From NCBI RefSeq assembly GCF_020171785.1, contig NZ_JAIVAE010000003.1, positions 544,612 to 608,611 of the forward strand: DNA of 64,000 bases, in the 5' to 3' direction. Shown here piece by piece: positions 54,920-63,958 of the stretch (positions within the stretch are counted from its first letter, which is position 1; each line of letters opens with the position of its first letter). Source of the stretch: Guptibacillus hwajinpoensis (lineage in GTDB: Bacteria > Bacillota > Bacilli > Bacillales > Guptibacillaceae). The notes beneath the pieces were generated by a model. The model was not told the origin of the DNA. It did not search any database and worked only from the letters and a program-made list of their open reading frames with translations. The translations under genes and the position numbers were made by a program.

Positions 54920-55681
54920 TTAGCTTTGTATCGGACTACTAGCCGTCGCATACTTCTTTTTAGAGATTCTACCTGCGCTATAGGACAACCTTCCAGCATG
55001 AATCGCATGTTTGACAGCCTCTGCCATCATAACGGGGTTTCTCGCTTTAGCTATCGCTGTATTTAACAACACACCATCTGCGCCGAGTTCCATTGCCTGT
55101 GTAACATCAGCAGCACTTCCAAGGCCAGCATCTACGATCACCGGCACTGTAAGCTTCTCAGTAATCCGTTCAATATTATAAGGATTTAAAATACCTAGAC
55201 CCGTACCAATGGGAGACCCACCTGGCATCACTGCCGAAGCACCCGCTTCTTGTAATCGATAACAGAGTGCGGGATCATCTGATGTGTACGGCAATACAAT
55301 AAACCCTTCGTTCGCTAAGATTTCTGTTGCTTTTAGAGTTTCGATTGGATCAGGAATGAGCATCTTTTCATCTTGGCTCACTTCGATCTTAATCCAATCA
55401 CTTAGTCCAGATGCCTTTGCTAAACGAGCGATTCGAATCGCTTCTTCTGCTGATGTAGCACCTGAAGTATTCGGTAAATATTGAAATGGTTTTTCGATGT
55501 GTTGAAGGATCGCATCTTCGTCTGGTGCTGAAAGATTCACTCTTCGAATCGCAAACGTCAAAACTTCCGCTTCAGAAACCTCAATCGCCTTATTTTGAAC
55601 ATATGGATTCGGGTATCTTCCTGTCCCTAGAAAAAGCCTCGATGATAATTGTTTACCAGCTATTGTTAATTTGTTAGTCAT
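54920..55681 (-). CDS. thiG: Thiazole synthase
   Basis: A 253-residue TIM-barrel enzyme. [28 protein letters not shown] (Schiff-base Lys), [13 protein letters not shown] and [27 protein letters not shown] are family motifs. With ThiS it makes the thiazole phosphate. Separated from thiS by 4 nt. Confidence 0.96.
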   Translation of the reverse strand: MTNKLTIAGKQLSSRLFLGTGRYPNPYVQNKAIEVSEAEVLTFAIRRVNLSAPDEDAILQHIEKPFQYLPNTSGATSAEEAIRIARLAKASGLSDWIKIEVSQDEKMLIPDPIETLKATEILANEGFIVLPYTSDDPALCYRLQEAGASAVMPGGSPIGTGLGILNPYNIERITEKLTVPVIVDAGLGSAADVTQAMELGADGVLLNTAIAKARNPVMMAEAVKHAIHAGRLSYSAGRISKKKYATASSPIQS

Positions 55682-55685
55682 TTAC

Positions 55686-55883
55686 TCAACCTCCACCTAC
55701 AAAGTGAACAAGCTCAATTTTCATGCCATCTTGTACATTGATATCTTTCCAGTTCGATCGATCAACTATTGCCCCATCTACCTCTGTTACAACCAGACCT
55801 TCTTGCAAACCAAAATGCTTCACAACATCCTTCAACGTAACCACATCTAGATCGTGCTCATCGCCATTTATTTGCAATCTCAC
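55686..55883 (-). CDS. thiS: ThiS, sulfur carrier protein
   Basis: A 65-residue ubiquitin-fold carrier: MRLQINGDEHDLDVVTLKDVVKHFG, ending ELVHFVGGG. The terminal GG (here GGG) is adenylated and thiocarboxylated, normally by ThiF, whose gene is absent from this cluster. ATG overlaps the thiE stop codon. Confidence 0.93.
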   Translation of the reverse strand: MRLQINGDEHDLDVVTLKDVVKHFGLQEGLVVTEVDGAIVDRSNWKDINVQDGMKIELVHFVGGG

Positions 55884-56515
55884 TTCTCGATCACCTCACT
55901 CTTGATCACTTGCTGAAATGATTCACATGTTCCTTTCACATCGTCACTTCCTACTACTTCGCTGATCACACAAATCCTTTTCGCCCCCGCACGTAAGACT
56001 TCTGAAACATTGTGTAGTTTTATACCTCCAATGGCGACAAATGGAATGGAAATTTCAGAAATCACTTCCTTGATATATTCAGTAGTAACAGGCGCTACCA
56101 CGTCACTTTTACTGTTAGTAGGAAAAATTGGACCTACCCCGATGTAATCAGCTCCCCCCTTTTCTGCAGCACGCGCTTCTTCAATTCGATGAGTTGAGAT
56201 TCCGATTATTTTACCTGGTCCAATGATTTTTCTTGCCGTTTCTAAAGGCAAATCATCTTGCCCTAAATGAATGCCGTCTGCATCAACAGCTAGAGCGACA
56301 TCAAGATGATCATTAACGATAAACGGTATACTGTATTTTTTTGTTAACGCTTTTAACTTTAGTGCTTTTTCAAGCACTACTTTTTTTGAATTGGTTTTAT
56401 CACGTAGCTGAATGATATCCGCTCCACCTCGAATGGCTTCCTCCATTACGTCGACCAAATCTCGATCTTGATGAAATTCCTCTCCTGTAATCACATATAA
56501 TTGAAACTGCTTCAT
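55880..56515 (-). CDS. thiE: Thiamine phosphate synthase
   Basis: A 211-residue TIM-barrel protein. QLRDKTNSKKV, FIVNDHLDVALAVDADGIHLGQDDLP, IGISTHRIEEA and ADYIGVGPIFPTNSKSD match ThiE; these complete motifs favour ThiE over the TenI thiazole tautomerase. It joins thiazole and pyrimidine phosphates. First gene of the operon, behind the TPP riboswitch. Confidence 0.92.
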   Translation of the reverse strand: MKQFQLYVITGEEFHQDRDLVDVMEEAIRGGADIIQLRDKTNSKKVVLEKALKLKALTKKYSIPFIVNDHLDVALAVDADGIHLGQDDLPLETARKIIGPGKIIGISTHRIEEARAAEKGGADYIGVGPIFPTNSKSDVVAPVTTEYIKEVISEISIPFVAIGGIKLHNVSEVLRAGAKRICVISEVVGSDDVKGTCESFQQVIKSEVIEK

Positions 56516-56586
56516 GATTGATTCCCTCCATCGCTATGACTTACTTCACATTTCTACAAAATGAGATAAAAGACGCTAGAACGTGA

Positions 56587-56618
56587 AAAACCCCCATTCC
56601 GCGTATGGAATGGGGGTA
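56587..56618 (-). terminator. Expression-platform terminator of the TPP riboswitch
   Basis: ACCCCCATTCC pairs with GGAATGGGGGT around ATACGC, followed by TTTTTCAC on the minus strand. Confidence 0.88.
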
Positions 56619-56735
56619 GTATAAAAACACCGCTACCGACTTCCCTACGCTGGTATCAACCAGATCAGGTTCAAGGGTAAAAGAAATAACGGTTTCTTTT
56701 TCTCAGCCTTCCCTAACTTGAAGGCACCCCTAGTC
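56619..56735 (-). promoter_or_regulatory. TPP riboswitch aptamer of the thi operon
   Basis: On the minus strand the conserved thi-box segments are in order: GGGGTGCCT, GGCTGAGA, ACCCTTGAACCTGATCTGGTTGATACCAGCGTAGGGAAG (split by P4/P5), ending in AGCGGTG-like pairing. The terminator just after it indicates an OFF switch at the level of transcription. Confidence 0.95.
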
Positions 56736-56792
56736 TCAGAAAATATGAAATTACTTTTATTATGACAAAAAAGCTCTTAGAGTTCAAGCTCA

Positions 56793-57980
56793 CTACATGT
56801 ATAGGGTAGACAGAAAGATCCCTATTGTATTTTGATAAATCTCGTTAAATTGGCTAACTGGTAAAGGATTCTCTCCTTTCCCGATTTCAACAGTGAAACC
56901 AGGTCTTCTAAAATCCTGTATAAACCAATCCTTGTAACCTGCAAAACTATCAACATACCGAATGGGGAGATAGCCACTTAAGCGAGAAAATTCTGTTACA
57001 AGAATTTCTGACTCAGGGGGTTCAAGCCCTTCAAATCCCCAAAAAATCACTTCTCCCTGTGAATGGAATGCTAGCGCTCTGTCAAATTTCTTTCTTCTAG
57101 TTAAATCAGCAATTGCAATTGCTTCCGGTTCAGTAAGCGGGGCTTTTCCCGGGTAATTTCTTGGAGATGGCTTTGTTGGTTTACGCTCAGCTTCTACTTC
57201 CCATTTGGCCGGGTATTGATTATTTAAGTCGACACCTCGAATGTTCGCCTTCCAACGACTAAATTGGTCACTCCCATTGTTAATCTCATTTGCAAGAGAA
57301 CGATACGGTTCCTCTTCAGGTAAACCATTAATGACAAGATCAACTCCATCTGGATTGACCATTGGCACGAGTGACAAAGAAGTGGATTCATAAAGCGGGG
57401 GGAGATAGACACCGCTAAGCTGCTGGCTACTTGTTAATTCACGTGCATAATCATCGATAAATTTCATGATTAAAGTTGTCGTTAACCATTCATTTGCGTG
57501 GAATGAGCCATTCATGTGAACTTTTTTCGCGCCAGTTCCTACCACTAATTCCGGAATTGGTTTTCCCATTACTGTCTCACCAATTAGACCTCTTTTAATA
57601 AATGGGTAGACACCAAGGATTTTGCGGATATCCTTCACAAGCGTCCCATAATCATAAGCTTGGTTGGGATTTATCAGTGACCAAGTGACACGAATGGGAA
57701 TATTCACTTTCTCACCCGGCTTTAGTGAAAATGGATTTTGATCATTTAACAATAAAACACCGTCTAAAGGCGCACCATACCAACCCGCTAATTTCCATAA
57801 TGTATCCCCTTGTTTAATCGTATAACTTTTTGTTACATAACCAGGGATCTGTATTTGTTCTCCAATCATCAACTGATCAGGATCTTCAAGATTGTTGCTA
57901 TCTAAAATGAGACGGAGCGGTATTTGAAAGACACGACTATATTTCCAAAGGCTGTCCCCACTTTTCACTCTAATTTTCAT
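56793..57980 (-). CDS. yqgT: YqgT, LysM-M14 peptidoglycan peptidase
   Basis: A 395-residue protein: two LysM repeats (KIRVKSGDSLWKYSRVF and YTIKQGDTLWKLAGWYG, about 1-95) and an M14 carboxypeptidase domain. HMNGSFHANEWL (HXXE zinc motif), GVDLNNQYPAKW and FTVEIGKG (catalytic Glu) are present. The B. subtilis relative is a gamma-D-glutamyl-L-diamino acid endopeptidase. No signal peptide, so it probably acts during spore-wall or cell-wall recycling inside (inference). Second ATG (57980) has the better GGAGGG spacing. Confidence 0.9.
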   Translation of the reverse strand: MKIRVKSGDSLWKYSRVFQIPLRLILDSNNLEDPDQLMIGEQIQIPGYVTKSYTIKQGDTLWKLAGWYGAPLDGVLLLNDQNPFSLKPGEKVNIPIRVTWSLINPNQAYDYGTLVKDIRKILGVYPFIKRGLIGETVMGKPIPELVVGTGAKKVHMNGSFHANEWLTTTLIMKFIDDYARELTSSQQLSGVYLPPLYESTSLSLVPMVNPDGVDLVINGLPEEEPYRSLANEINNGSDQFSRWKANIRGVDLNNQYPAKWEVEAERKPTKPSPRNYPGKAPLTEPEAIAIADLTRRKKFDRALAFHSQGEVIFWGFEGLEPPESEILVTEFSRLSGYLPIRYVDSFAGYKDWFIQDFRRPGFTVEIGKGENPLPVSQFNEIYQNTIGIFLSTLYM

Positions 57981-58107
57981 CATTCACCCTCCCACAAGTC
58001 ATCTCCCTCTTACAATAATATGACTAGAAGGATGGCCTATGCTTCGTGAATAAAGCTTTTCTCAAAAGAAGATGTTTATTATCTCTACTTTTATGTTTAA
58101 ATGCGTA

Positions 58108-58141
58108 TAAAAAAACCACGCTTTAAAAGCGTGGTTTTTCT
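58108..58141 (-). terminator. Terminator of yqgS
   Basis: AAAACCACGCTTT pairs with AAAGCGTGGTTTT (58112-58138) followed by TTTTTT on the minus strand. Confidence 0.88.
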
Positions 58142-58147
58142 AGTGGT

Positions 58148-60016
58148 TTATTTTATCTCGGCATCTTGCTGCTCTTCATGCTTTCCTAAGAAACGAAGCA
58201 GATCGCCGTACACAATTTTATCTGAGTAAGCAAGGTCTGTTTTTGCCTTTTCCATGTATGGTTCACAGGCAGCTTTATCCGTTTCATCACCGGTTTCCTT
58301 ATCATAACAAACATTTTTCGTATAAAGGTTATTTTCTGTAATGAAACTTCCATCACGAAGTATCGTGAAATTATCCTGTTCTTCTGCAAACAGGTCATTA
58401 CCAAACTTAATCATATCTTTTGTTTCAATTCCGAGAAGGTGCATGATTGTAGGCTTCAAATCAATTTGTCCACCCACTTGATCCATTACTTCTCCCTCCT
58501 GGCCAGGGATATGGATAATAAGAGGAACCTTTTGTAGCTCTGTCGATTCAAATGGTGTGATTTCCTTCCCTAGAAACTCACCCATTGCTTTATTATGGTT
58601 CTCAGAGATACCATAGTGATCCCCATACATAACAAAAATTGAATCTTCATATAGTCCTTCTTCTTTCATGCGCTCAAAGAATTTTTTAACAGCTTCATCC
58701 TGATAGCGAACCGTTGTGAAAAATCGGTTTACAGTACCATCGTCTGAAGTCCACTCTGGAATATATTCATCTTCTGATTCAAGCGTGAAAGGAAAATGAT
58801 TCGTCAGGGTAATATATTTAGCATAGTAAGGTTCTGGCATTGTTTCTAAATACTTAATGGATTGATCAAAGAAATATTCGTCTTTCAATCCCCAACCGAT
58901 TGAATTATCAGGTGTGACCGTAAAGTCATTAATATCATAGAACTTATCGTATTTAAGGGCATCATACATAACGTCGCGATTCCAAAAACTTTTATTATTG
59001 GCATGGAAAACGGCATTATAGTAGCCATTTTCACTTAAAATTTCTGGAGACGCATTGTATTCATTTCCTGAGTGGGTAAAGAACACCGCACCGCTCGGTA
59101 GCCCATAAAGAGAATTCTCAAGAATAAACTCAGAGTCAGAAGTTTTCCCCTGTGCTGTTTGATGATAGAAATTAGGGAAATAATAACTTTCATCAATAAG
59201 ATCATTAAGGAACGGGGTAATTTCTTTTCCATCAACCTCTTCGTTTATCACGAAACTTTGCGTGGACTCTAAAGAGACGAGAATAATGTTTTTGCCTTCT
59301 GCTTTACCAAACATTTCAGGGTTTGGTTCAACATGGTTCGCTTTCACATAGTTTTCAATATCAACAATTTCACTACCGTCGGCAAATGCTCGTTGTGCCT
59401 TTGCTCTCGATTGTAGAACAGCATCATAAACATGATAGTTGTAAGTACCGATATATTTAATAAGCATTTCACGATCAAACGTCCGAGTTAAGAGTTGAGG
59501 ACGCTCTGTTTCAGCAAGGCCGACGTTAATAGCGAAAAGGGCGATGGCACTCGCAAATACAATAGCGATTTCTTTTTTCTTGACTGCGTAGGTTTTAGTT
59601 TTACGTACAAATAGGTAAGCTGAGAGAAGAATGATATCTATAAATAACAAGAAATCATAACCGCTTACTAGCTCTGCGATACTGTTACCAAGTTCACCCA
59701 TGTTATTCGTTTGAAAGAGAAGCGGTATCGTAATAAAGTCTGTAAATTCTCGATAGTAGACAACATTTGCAAATAAAATAAATGACCCGACAAAATTAAT
59801 GATCAGCAATACTCTGTTGCGATACTTGGGTGAGGCAAATAATGCAAAACCGAGGAATAACAAGACAGAACTAATCGGGTTTAACAATAAGATAAACCCC
59901 TCCATTTTATTTTCAGGTTCAATGTTAAACGCAAATTCATACACCAAATACGTTTTTAACCACAGCAAAAATGCTACGACTAGAAAAAACGAATACTTAT
60001 TTTGTAGCTTTTTCAT
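58148..60016 (-). CDS. yqgS: YqgS, lipoteichoic acid synthase family
   Basis: A 622-residue protein: five membrane helices (about 8-155) and an extracellular sulfatase-type domain. Catalytic-site motifs are ILVSLESTQSF and YHQTAQGKTSDSEFILENSLYGLPSG, with the Thr nucleophile in QGKTSDSE; FVMYGDHYG holds metal ligands. Members polymerise glycerol phosphate onto glycolipid; YqgS of B. subtilis is a minor LtaS paralogue expressed at vegetative and sporulation stages. Length close to that of LtaS proteins (about 640). Confidence 0.93.
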   Translation of the reverse strand: MKKLQNKYSFFLVVAFLLWLKTYLVYEFAFNIEPENKMEGFILLLNPISSVLLFLGFALFASPKYRNRVLLIINFVGSFILFANVVYYREFTDFITIPLLFQTNNMGELGNSIAELVSGYDFLLFIDIILLSAYLFVRKTKTYAVKKKEIAIVFASAIALFAINVGLAETERPQLLTRTFDREMLIKYIGTYNYHVYDAVLQSRAKAQRAFADGSEIVDIENYVKANHVEPNPEMFGKAEGKNIILVSLESTQSFVINEEVDGKEITPFLNDLIDESYYFPNFYHQTAQGKTSDSEFILENSLYGLPSGAVFFTHSGNEYNASPEILSENGYYNAVFHANNKSFWNRDVMYDALKYDKFYDINDFTVTPDNSIGWGLKDEYFFDQSIKYLETMPEPYYAKYITLTNHFPFTLESEDEYIPEWTSDDGTVNRFFTTVRYQDEAVKKFFERMKEEGLYEDSIFVMYGDHYGISENHNKAMGEFLGKEITPFESTELQKVPLIIHIPGQEGEVMDQVGGQIDLKPTIMHLLGIETKDMIKFGNDLFAEEQDNFTILRDGSFITENNLYTKNVCYDKETGDETDKAACEPYMEKAKTDLAYSDKIVYGDLLRFLGKHEEQQDAEIK

Positions 60017-60233
60017 GTTTTCTTAGTACCTCCTTAGTTGGATATAAGGAAAAGCTACCATATCTTTCTACGACCATACATAATCGCTATGATAGTATGT
60101 TTTCGAAATTTAATCAACTAACTTTTGTCCTTATTTTAGTATTTCTTTCAACAATTTTTTTGATTCTATTTTGTGCGGCCATTAGTAATAACGAATAAGT
60201 CGTCCAAAAAGTTTCGTCTGTGCAAAATAATCA

Positions 60234-60274
60234 TAAAAAAAGAAGAGATCAGACTCCACTGATCTCTTCTTTAC
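60234..60274 (-). terminator. Terminator of glcK
   Basis: AAGAAGAGATCAG pairs with CTGATCTCTTCTT, followed by T-run on the minus strand. It lies about 40 nt after the glcK stop. Confidence 0.9.
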
Positions 60275-60310
60275 CCCTATCATGACAGGGATAAACGCGA
60301 ACAACTAGGA

Positions 60311-61282
60311 CTATTTCACTAATTTAGTTTTAACAAGCCAGGCCCCACCTATAACACCAGCATCATTGCCAAGAGTAGCAATTGCGAAATCTGAGCCTTC
60401 TTTCACCCTCGGTAAAGCATATTTTTCAAATTGATGCTTTAAGGGTTTCAACAAAGCTTCCCCCGCTTTAGAAACGCCACCTCCAATGACAATCTTAGAT
60501 GGATTTAAGGCGTTTGCTAAATTAGCAATAGCCAAACCAAGATAGAACGTAACTTTTTCAACTACTTCTTCAGCGTAAGAATCCTTCGCTTCTGCAGCTT
60601 CAAAAATGTCACGAGAAGTAAGCTGATTCTGCTCCATATATGTATGATAAAGAATGCTTTCTTGATTAGATGTAAGATTTTCCATTGCAATCCGAACAAT
60701 ACCAGTTGCAGAAGCAACGGTTTCAAGACAACCCGTTTTACCACAGTTACATGAAGCACCCGCTTCAGGAACAGAGGTAATATGTCCAATCTCTCCTGCC
60801 ATTCCGTTCGTTCCGTGAATAATCGTACCATTTGTAATAATGCCGCCGCCTACTCCAGTTCCAAGCGTTACGCAAAGCAAATCACGAGCACCATCACCTG
60901 CACCTCGCCACATTTCTCCAAGCGCAGCAATATTAGCATCATTATCAATAATAACCGGTAATCCTGTTTCAACTTCTAGCTTATCTTTTAAAGGAAAGTT
61001 CCGCCATCCGATATTAACAGCATGGTAGATAAAGCCTGTCTCCATCTCAATGAACCCTGGGGCTCCCATGCCAATTCCAGCAAATTTCTCTTTGGCTATC
61101 TCCATTTCTTCCATTTTATCGTCGATTGCTCTTGCAATATGCATCGTAATATGTCGACCCGCTTCTGATTTATCCGTCGGAATTTCCCATTTCTTTTTAA
61201 TTTCTCCGTAAAAATCAAGGAAAGCAAGCTTGATTGTTGTGCCTCCAAGATCCACACCTATAAACCATTTTTCTTCTTTCAT
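60311..61282 (-). CDS. glcK: Glucokinase
   Basis: A 323-residue ROK family kinase: IGVDLGGTTIKLAF (phosphate motif), VIIDNDANIAALGE, GTGVGGGIITNG, EIGHITSVPEAGASCNCGKTGCLETVAS with the CXCGXXGCXE zinc motif. It phosphorylates glucose. Three ATGs are in a row after AAAGGTGG; the third is best spaced. Downstream of yqgQ and the nitroreductase as in B. subtilis (without the nitroreductase). Confidence 0.94.
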   Translation of the reverse strand: MKEEKWFIGVDLGGTTIKLAFLDFYGEIKKKWEIPTDKSEAGRHITMHIARAIDDKMEEMEIAKEKFAGIGMGAPGFIEMETGFIYHAVNIGWRNFPLKDKLEVETGLPVIIDNDANIAALGEMWRGAGDGARDLLCVTLGTGVGGGIITNGTIIHGTNGMAGEIGHITSVPEAGASCNCGKTGCLETVASATGIVRIAMENLTSNQESILYHTYMEQNQLTSRDIFEAAEAKDSYAEEVVEKVTFYLGLAIANLANALNPSKIVIGGGVSKAGEALLKPLKHQFEKYALPRVKEGSDFAIATLGNDAGVIGGAWLVKTKLVK

Positions 61283-61309
61283 CATCATCCACCTTTCATA
61301 ACCCTGATT

Positions 61310-62059
61310 TTATTTTAAAGGAAAACCTTTCTTTTCCAGAAACTTTTTCATGTATGTTCGAACAGGACTCGTTAATTTATGAGCCATCATCGCTGTCCAA
61401 CCACCTGTGCGCTGTCCAGCCGTTCGATCTGTATAATAAGATGAAATCACTTCATCATATTTGGTTAACTCACCTTTAAAAACTTTTTCATTTTGTTCAT
61501 ATTCATCTACGTGATAAATGTTTTCTAGAGGCAAACGCGGTTTAATATCAGGTTCCTGATTAGGATATCCTACGCAAAGACCGAACAATGGAATCACATA
61601 TTGTGGTAGATTCAATAAATCATTTACTTTTTCTAGATCATTTCGAATACCACCAATATAACAAATTCCAAGACCCATTGATTCTGCAGCAACGCTTGCA
61701 TTTTGTGCTGCAAGAGCTGCGTCAATTAATCCTACCATGAATTTTTCAGTAGATTGCACCGTTTCTGTGACATCAGTTCCGTGCATTTCTGCCGTAGCAT
61801 GATGACGATTAAAATCGGCACAGAATACGAAGAAATGGCCATTCTCTTCAACGTAACTCTGTCCCCCTGCGAGCTCTGCTAATTGTTTTTTCTTCTCTCT
61901 ATCTTTCACACCGATAATAGAGTATGCCTGAATATAACTTGACGTTGACGCAGACTGGGCCGCTTTGACAAGTATATTAATTTGTTCTTCTGTTAGTGGC
62001 GTATCTTTAAACGCTCGAATAGATCGATGAGCGAGCATCGTTTCAATGGTTTCATTCAT
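61310..62059 (-). CDS. NADPH-dependent nitroreductase (NfrA/NfsA family)
   Basis: A 249-residue FMN flavoprotein. MLAHRSIRAFKDTPLTEEQIN, SIIGVKD, GLIDAALAAQNASVAAESMGLGICYIGGIRND and LFGLCVGYPNQEPDIKPRLPLE are NfsA/NfrA features. Oxygen-insensitive reduction of nitro compounds, flavin or disulfides. ATG 62059 after AAGGAGAGAG; overlaps yqgQ by 8 nt. Confidence 0.9.
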   Translation of the reverse strand: MNETIETMLAHRSIRAFKDTPLTEEQINILVKAAQSASTSSYIQAYSIIGVKDREKKKQLAELAGGQSYVEENGHFFVFCADFNRHHATAEMHGTDVTETVQSTEKFMVGLIDAALAAQNASVAAESMGLGICYIGGIRNDLEKVNDLLNLPQYVIPLFGLCVGYPNQEPDIKPRLPLENIYHVDEYEQNEKVFKGELTKYDEVISSYYTDRTAGQRTGGWTAMMAHKLTSPVRTYMKKFLEKKGFPLK

Positions 62060-62255
62060 TTTTGTCTCTCTCCTTGTTGATTTCATTTCGTAAGATCATT
62101 CTGGCGACGAGGTAATCTTCTTTTTCGAGAATCTTCATATCATATAATTCTTGTACCTCATCTTCCATTAATTCAAGATCTCCAAGTCTACTACCTGTAT
62201 AGACAATCATGCCATAGCGTTTTAAAAGTTGTTGTATATCATAAAATGTTTTCAT
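62052..62255 (-). CDS. yqgQ: YqgQ family small protein
   Basis: A 67-residue protein: MKTFYDIQQLLKRYGMIVYTGSRLGDLELMEDEVQELYDMKILEKEDYLVARMILRNE, the YqgQ (DUF910) family, next to glcK in bacilli. Likely a small helical nucleic-acid-binding protein according to structural annotation; role unproven. Overlaps the nitroreductase start by 8 nt. Confidence 0.86.
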   Translation of the reverse strand: MKTFYDIQQLLKRYGMIVYTGSRLGDLELMEDEVQELYDMKILEKEDYLVARMILRNEINKERDKNE

Positions 62256-62311
62256 TTTCCTCACCATTGCTATTATAGCAATCCATACTCTTAAAAAAAA
62301 TAAATAAGCAC

Positions 62312-62348
62312 AAAAAAGGACACATTCTTTAGTAAAGAACGTGTCCCT
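62312..62348 (-). terminator. Terminator of spoVAF
   Basis: GGACACGTTCTTT/AAAGAATGTGTCC stem with one G-U pair, then TTTTTTG on the minus strand. Confidence 0.88.
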
Positions 62349-63811
62349 TAACGATCTGGATCTTTTGTATGAAGAACTGTTGGCCTTCGATTTTTAAGAG
62401 GCATCGGCGCTCGGAAAATAACATCGCGAAAAGCACGATATGAAAACGGAATAAACGGCCACAGGTATGGAATATGAAATGATTTTGTACGAATAAGAAG
62501 GACCATCCAAAGAGTAAAGCCGACAACAAAACCGATGACTCCAAAGGCTGCTGTTACGACTAGTAATAGTAGTCGTAACAATCGGTTGGCAAGACTCAAT
62601 TCATAAGATGGCGTTGCAAAGGTACCTAAAGCGGCAAGAGCTAAATATAAAATAACCTCATTAATAAATAATCCTACCTCAACAGCTACTTGTCCTATTA
62701 ATATAGCTGATACAAGACCAAGCGCTGTCGCTAAAGACGTTGGTGTATGAATCGTTGCCATTCTAAGAATATCAATTCCTATTTCAATAAGTAAAAATTG
62801 AACAAATAACGGCAGGGTTCCCCCTTGATCAACGCCAATAAATTGCATATTCGACCCTAATAACCTTGGATTTGTAGCAAATAAATACCAGAGCGGTAAG
62901 ATGAAAATCCCGATCCATACAGCAATAAAACGGACAAGCCTCAAATAAGCGCCTACAAGCGGTTTTTGGCGATACTCTTCCGCATGCTGCAAGTGATGCC
63001 AAAATGTCGTTGGTGTGATAAGCACACTAGGGGATCCATCAACATAAATCAAAACGTGACCTTCATAAAGATGAATGGCAGCAGTATCTGGTCGCTCTGT
63101 ATACCGAACAAGAGGATACGGATTTAAATGCCTACCACAAATAAACTCTTCAATTGTTTTTTCACCCATCGGTAAACCATCTGTATCGATATTACTAACC
63201 GATTCCTTGATTCTCTTAACGATTTCTGGATCCGCAATATCCTCAATGTAACTAATACAAATATCTGTTTTAGACCTTCTACCAACCTGCATATATTCCA
63301 TTCTTAATGTTTTGTCTCTAACTCTTCTCCTAGTCAATGACGTATTAAATACAATTGTTTCAACAAATCCATCTCTTGCCCCTCTCGTTACACGTTCCAA
63401 ATCTGGCTCTTGTGGTCCACGAACTGGATAGGTTCGTGCATCAATCATGATAATTTCGCTCATGCCTTCTACAACAAGAGCCGTTGGACCCGCTAGAACA
63501 AGGTCCATTACGACATCAAGGTCGTTCTGTCGATCAATTTCAACATAAGGAATATGAACTTTCATGAGTTTTTCAAGCGGATCTGGATCAAGTTGTTCTG
63601 GCTCAAGTCTTGATAATAATTTCATTAAATAATGCAGAATATCATCTTTTACAAAACCATCAATTAAGAACATCGCCATTTTCCGACCTGCATAGTCGAG
63701 ATCAAGTTGAATCACATCAAAGCTTTTACCGACTCCTAATTCTTTATGAAGAAAATCTATATTTTTTTCAAATGAATGACTAACTGGATGAATAATCTTT
63801 TTTTGAGACAT
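62348..63811 (-). CDS. spoVAF: SpoVAF, GerA-A-type spore germination channel subunit
   Basis: A 487-residue protein (B. subtilis SpoVAF 493) of the GerA/SpoVAF family. The N-terminal soluble domain (1-270) has NDLDVVMDLVLAGPTALVVEG and TRGARDGFVETIVFNTSLTRRRVRD. The C-terminal part has six hydrophobic helices with IGVDQGGTLPLF and MATIHTPTSLATALGLVSAILIG. In B. subtilis it lies in the spoVA operon and, with FigP (YqhR), amplifies germinant response. Here it is alone beside yqgQ, with no gerAB or gerAC partners. GGAGGG lies 6 nt before the ATG. Confidence 0.92.
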   Translation of the reverse strand: MSQKKIIHPVSHSFEKNIDFLHKELGVGKSFDVIQLDLDYAGRKMAMFLIDGFVKDDILHYLMKLLSRLEPEQLDPDPLEKLMKVHIPYVEIDRQNDLDVVMDLVLAGPTALVVEGMSEIIMIDARTYPVRGPQEPDLERVTRGARDGFVETIVFNTSLTRRRVRDKTLRMEYMQVGRRSKTDICISYIEDIADPEIVKRIKESVSNIDTDGLPMGEKTIEEFICGRHLNPYPLVRYTERPDTAAIHLYEGHVLIYVDGSPSVLITPTTFWHHLQHAEEYRQKPLVGAYLRLVRFIAVWIGIFILPLWYLFATNPRLLGSNMQFIGVDQGGTLPLFVQFLLIEIGIDILRMATIHTPTSLATALGLVSAILIGQVAVEVGLFINEVILYLALAALGTFATPSYELSLANRLLRLLLLVVTAAFGVIGFVVGFTLWMVLLIRTKSFHIPYLWPFIPFSYRAFRDVIFRAPMPLKNRRPTVLHTKDPDR

Positions 63812-63915
63812 TGGTCGCCCTCCTCGTTTCCATCATTCACCAATCTCATTCGTTACATACCTATCAAATAATTGGGCAAAGAAAGAGGCTGGGACATAAC
63901 TAGCCTGAAATCGAT

Positions 63916-63958
63916 AAAAAGGTTCCGTTCATCGTTTTTGATGAACGGAACCTTTTTT
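63916..63958. terminator. Strong 18-bp terminator right of spoVAF
   Basis: A perfect 18-bp stem (63916-63933 with 63940-63957) with a loop of 6 nt and T-runs on both sides. It probably ends a gene on the plus or minus strand beyond the window. Confidence 0.85.

Noticed and set aside
60097..60198. Possible 33-residue hydrophobic peptide (MFSKFNQLTFVLILVFLS...)
   Set aside because: It would have one membrane helix but lacks a convincing ribosome site or promoter, and I cannot place a family. Left as a weak possibility only.
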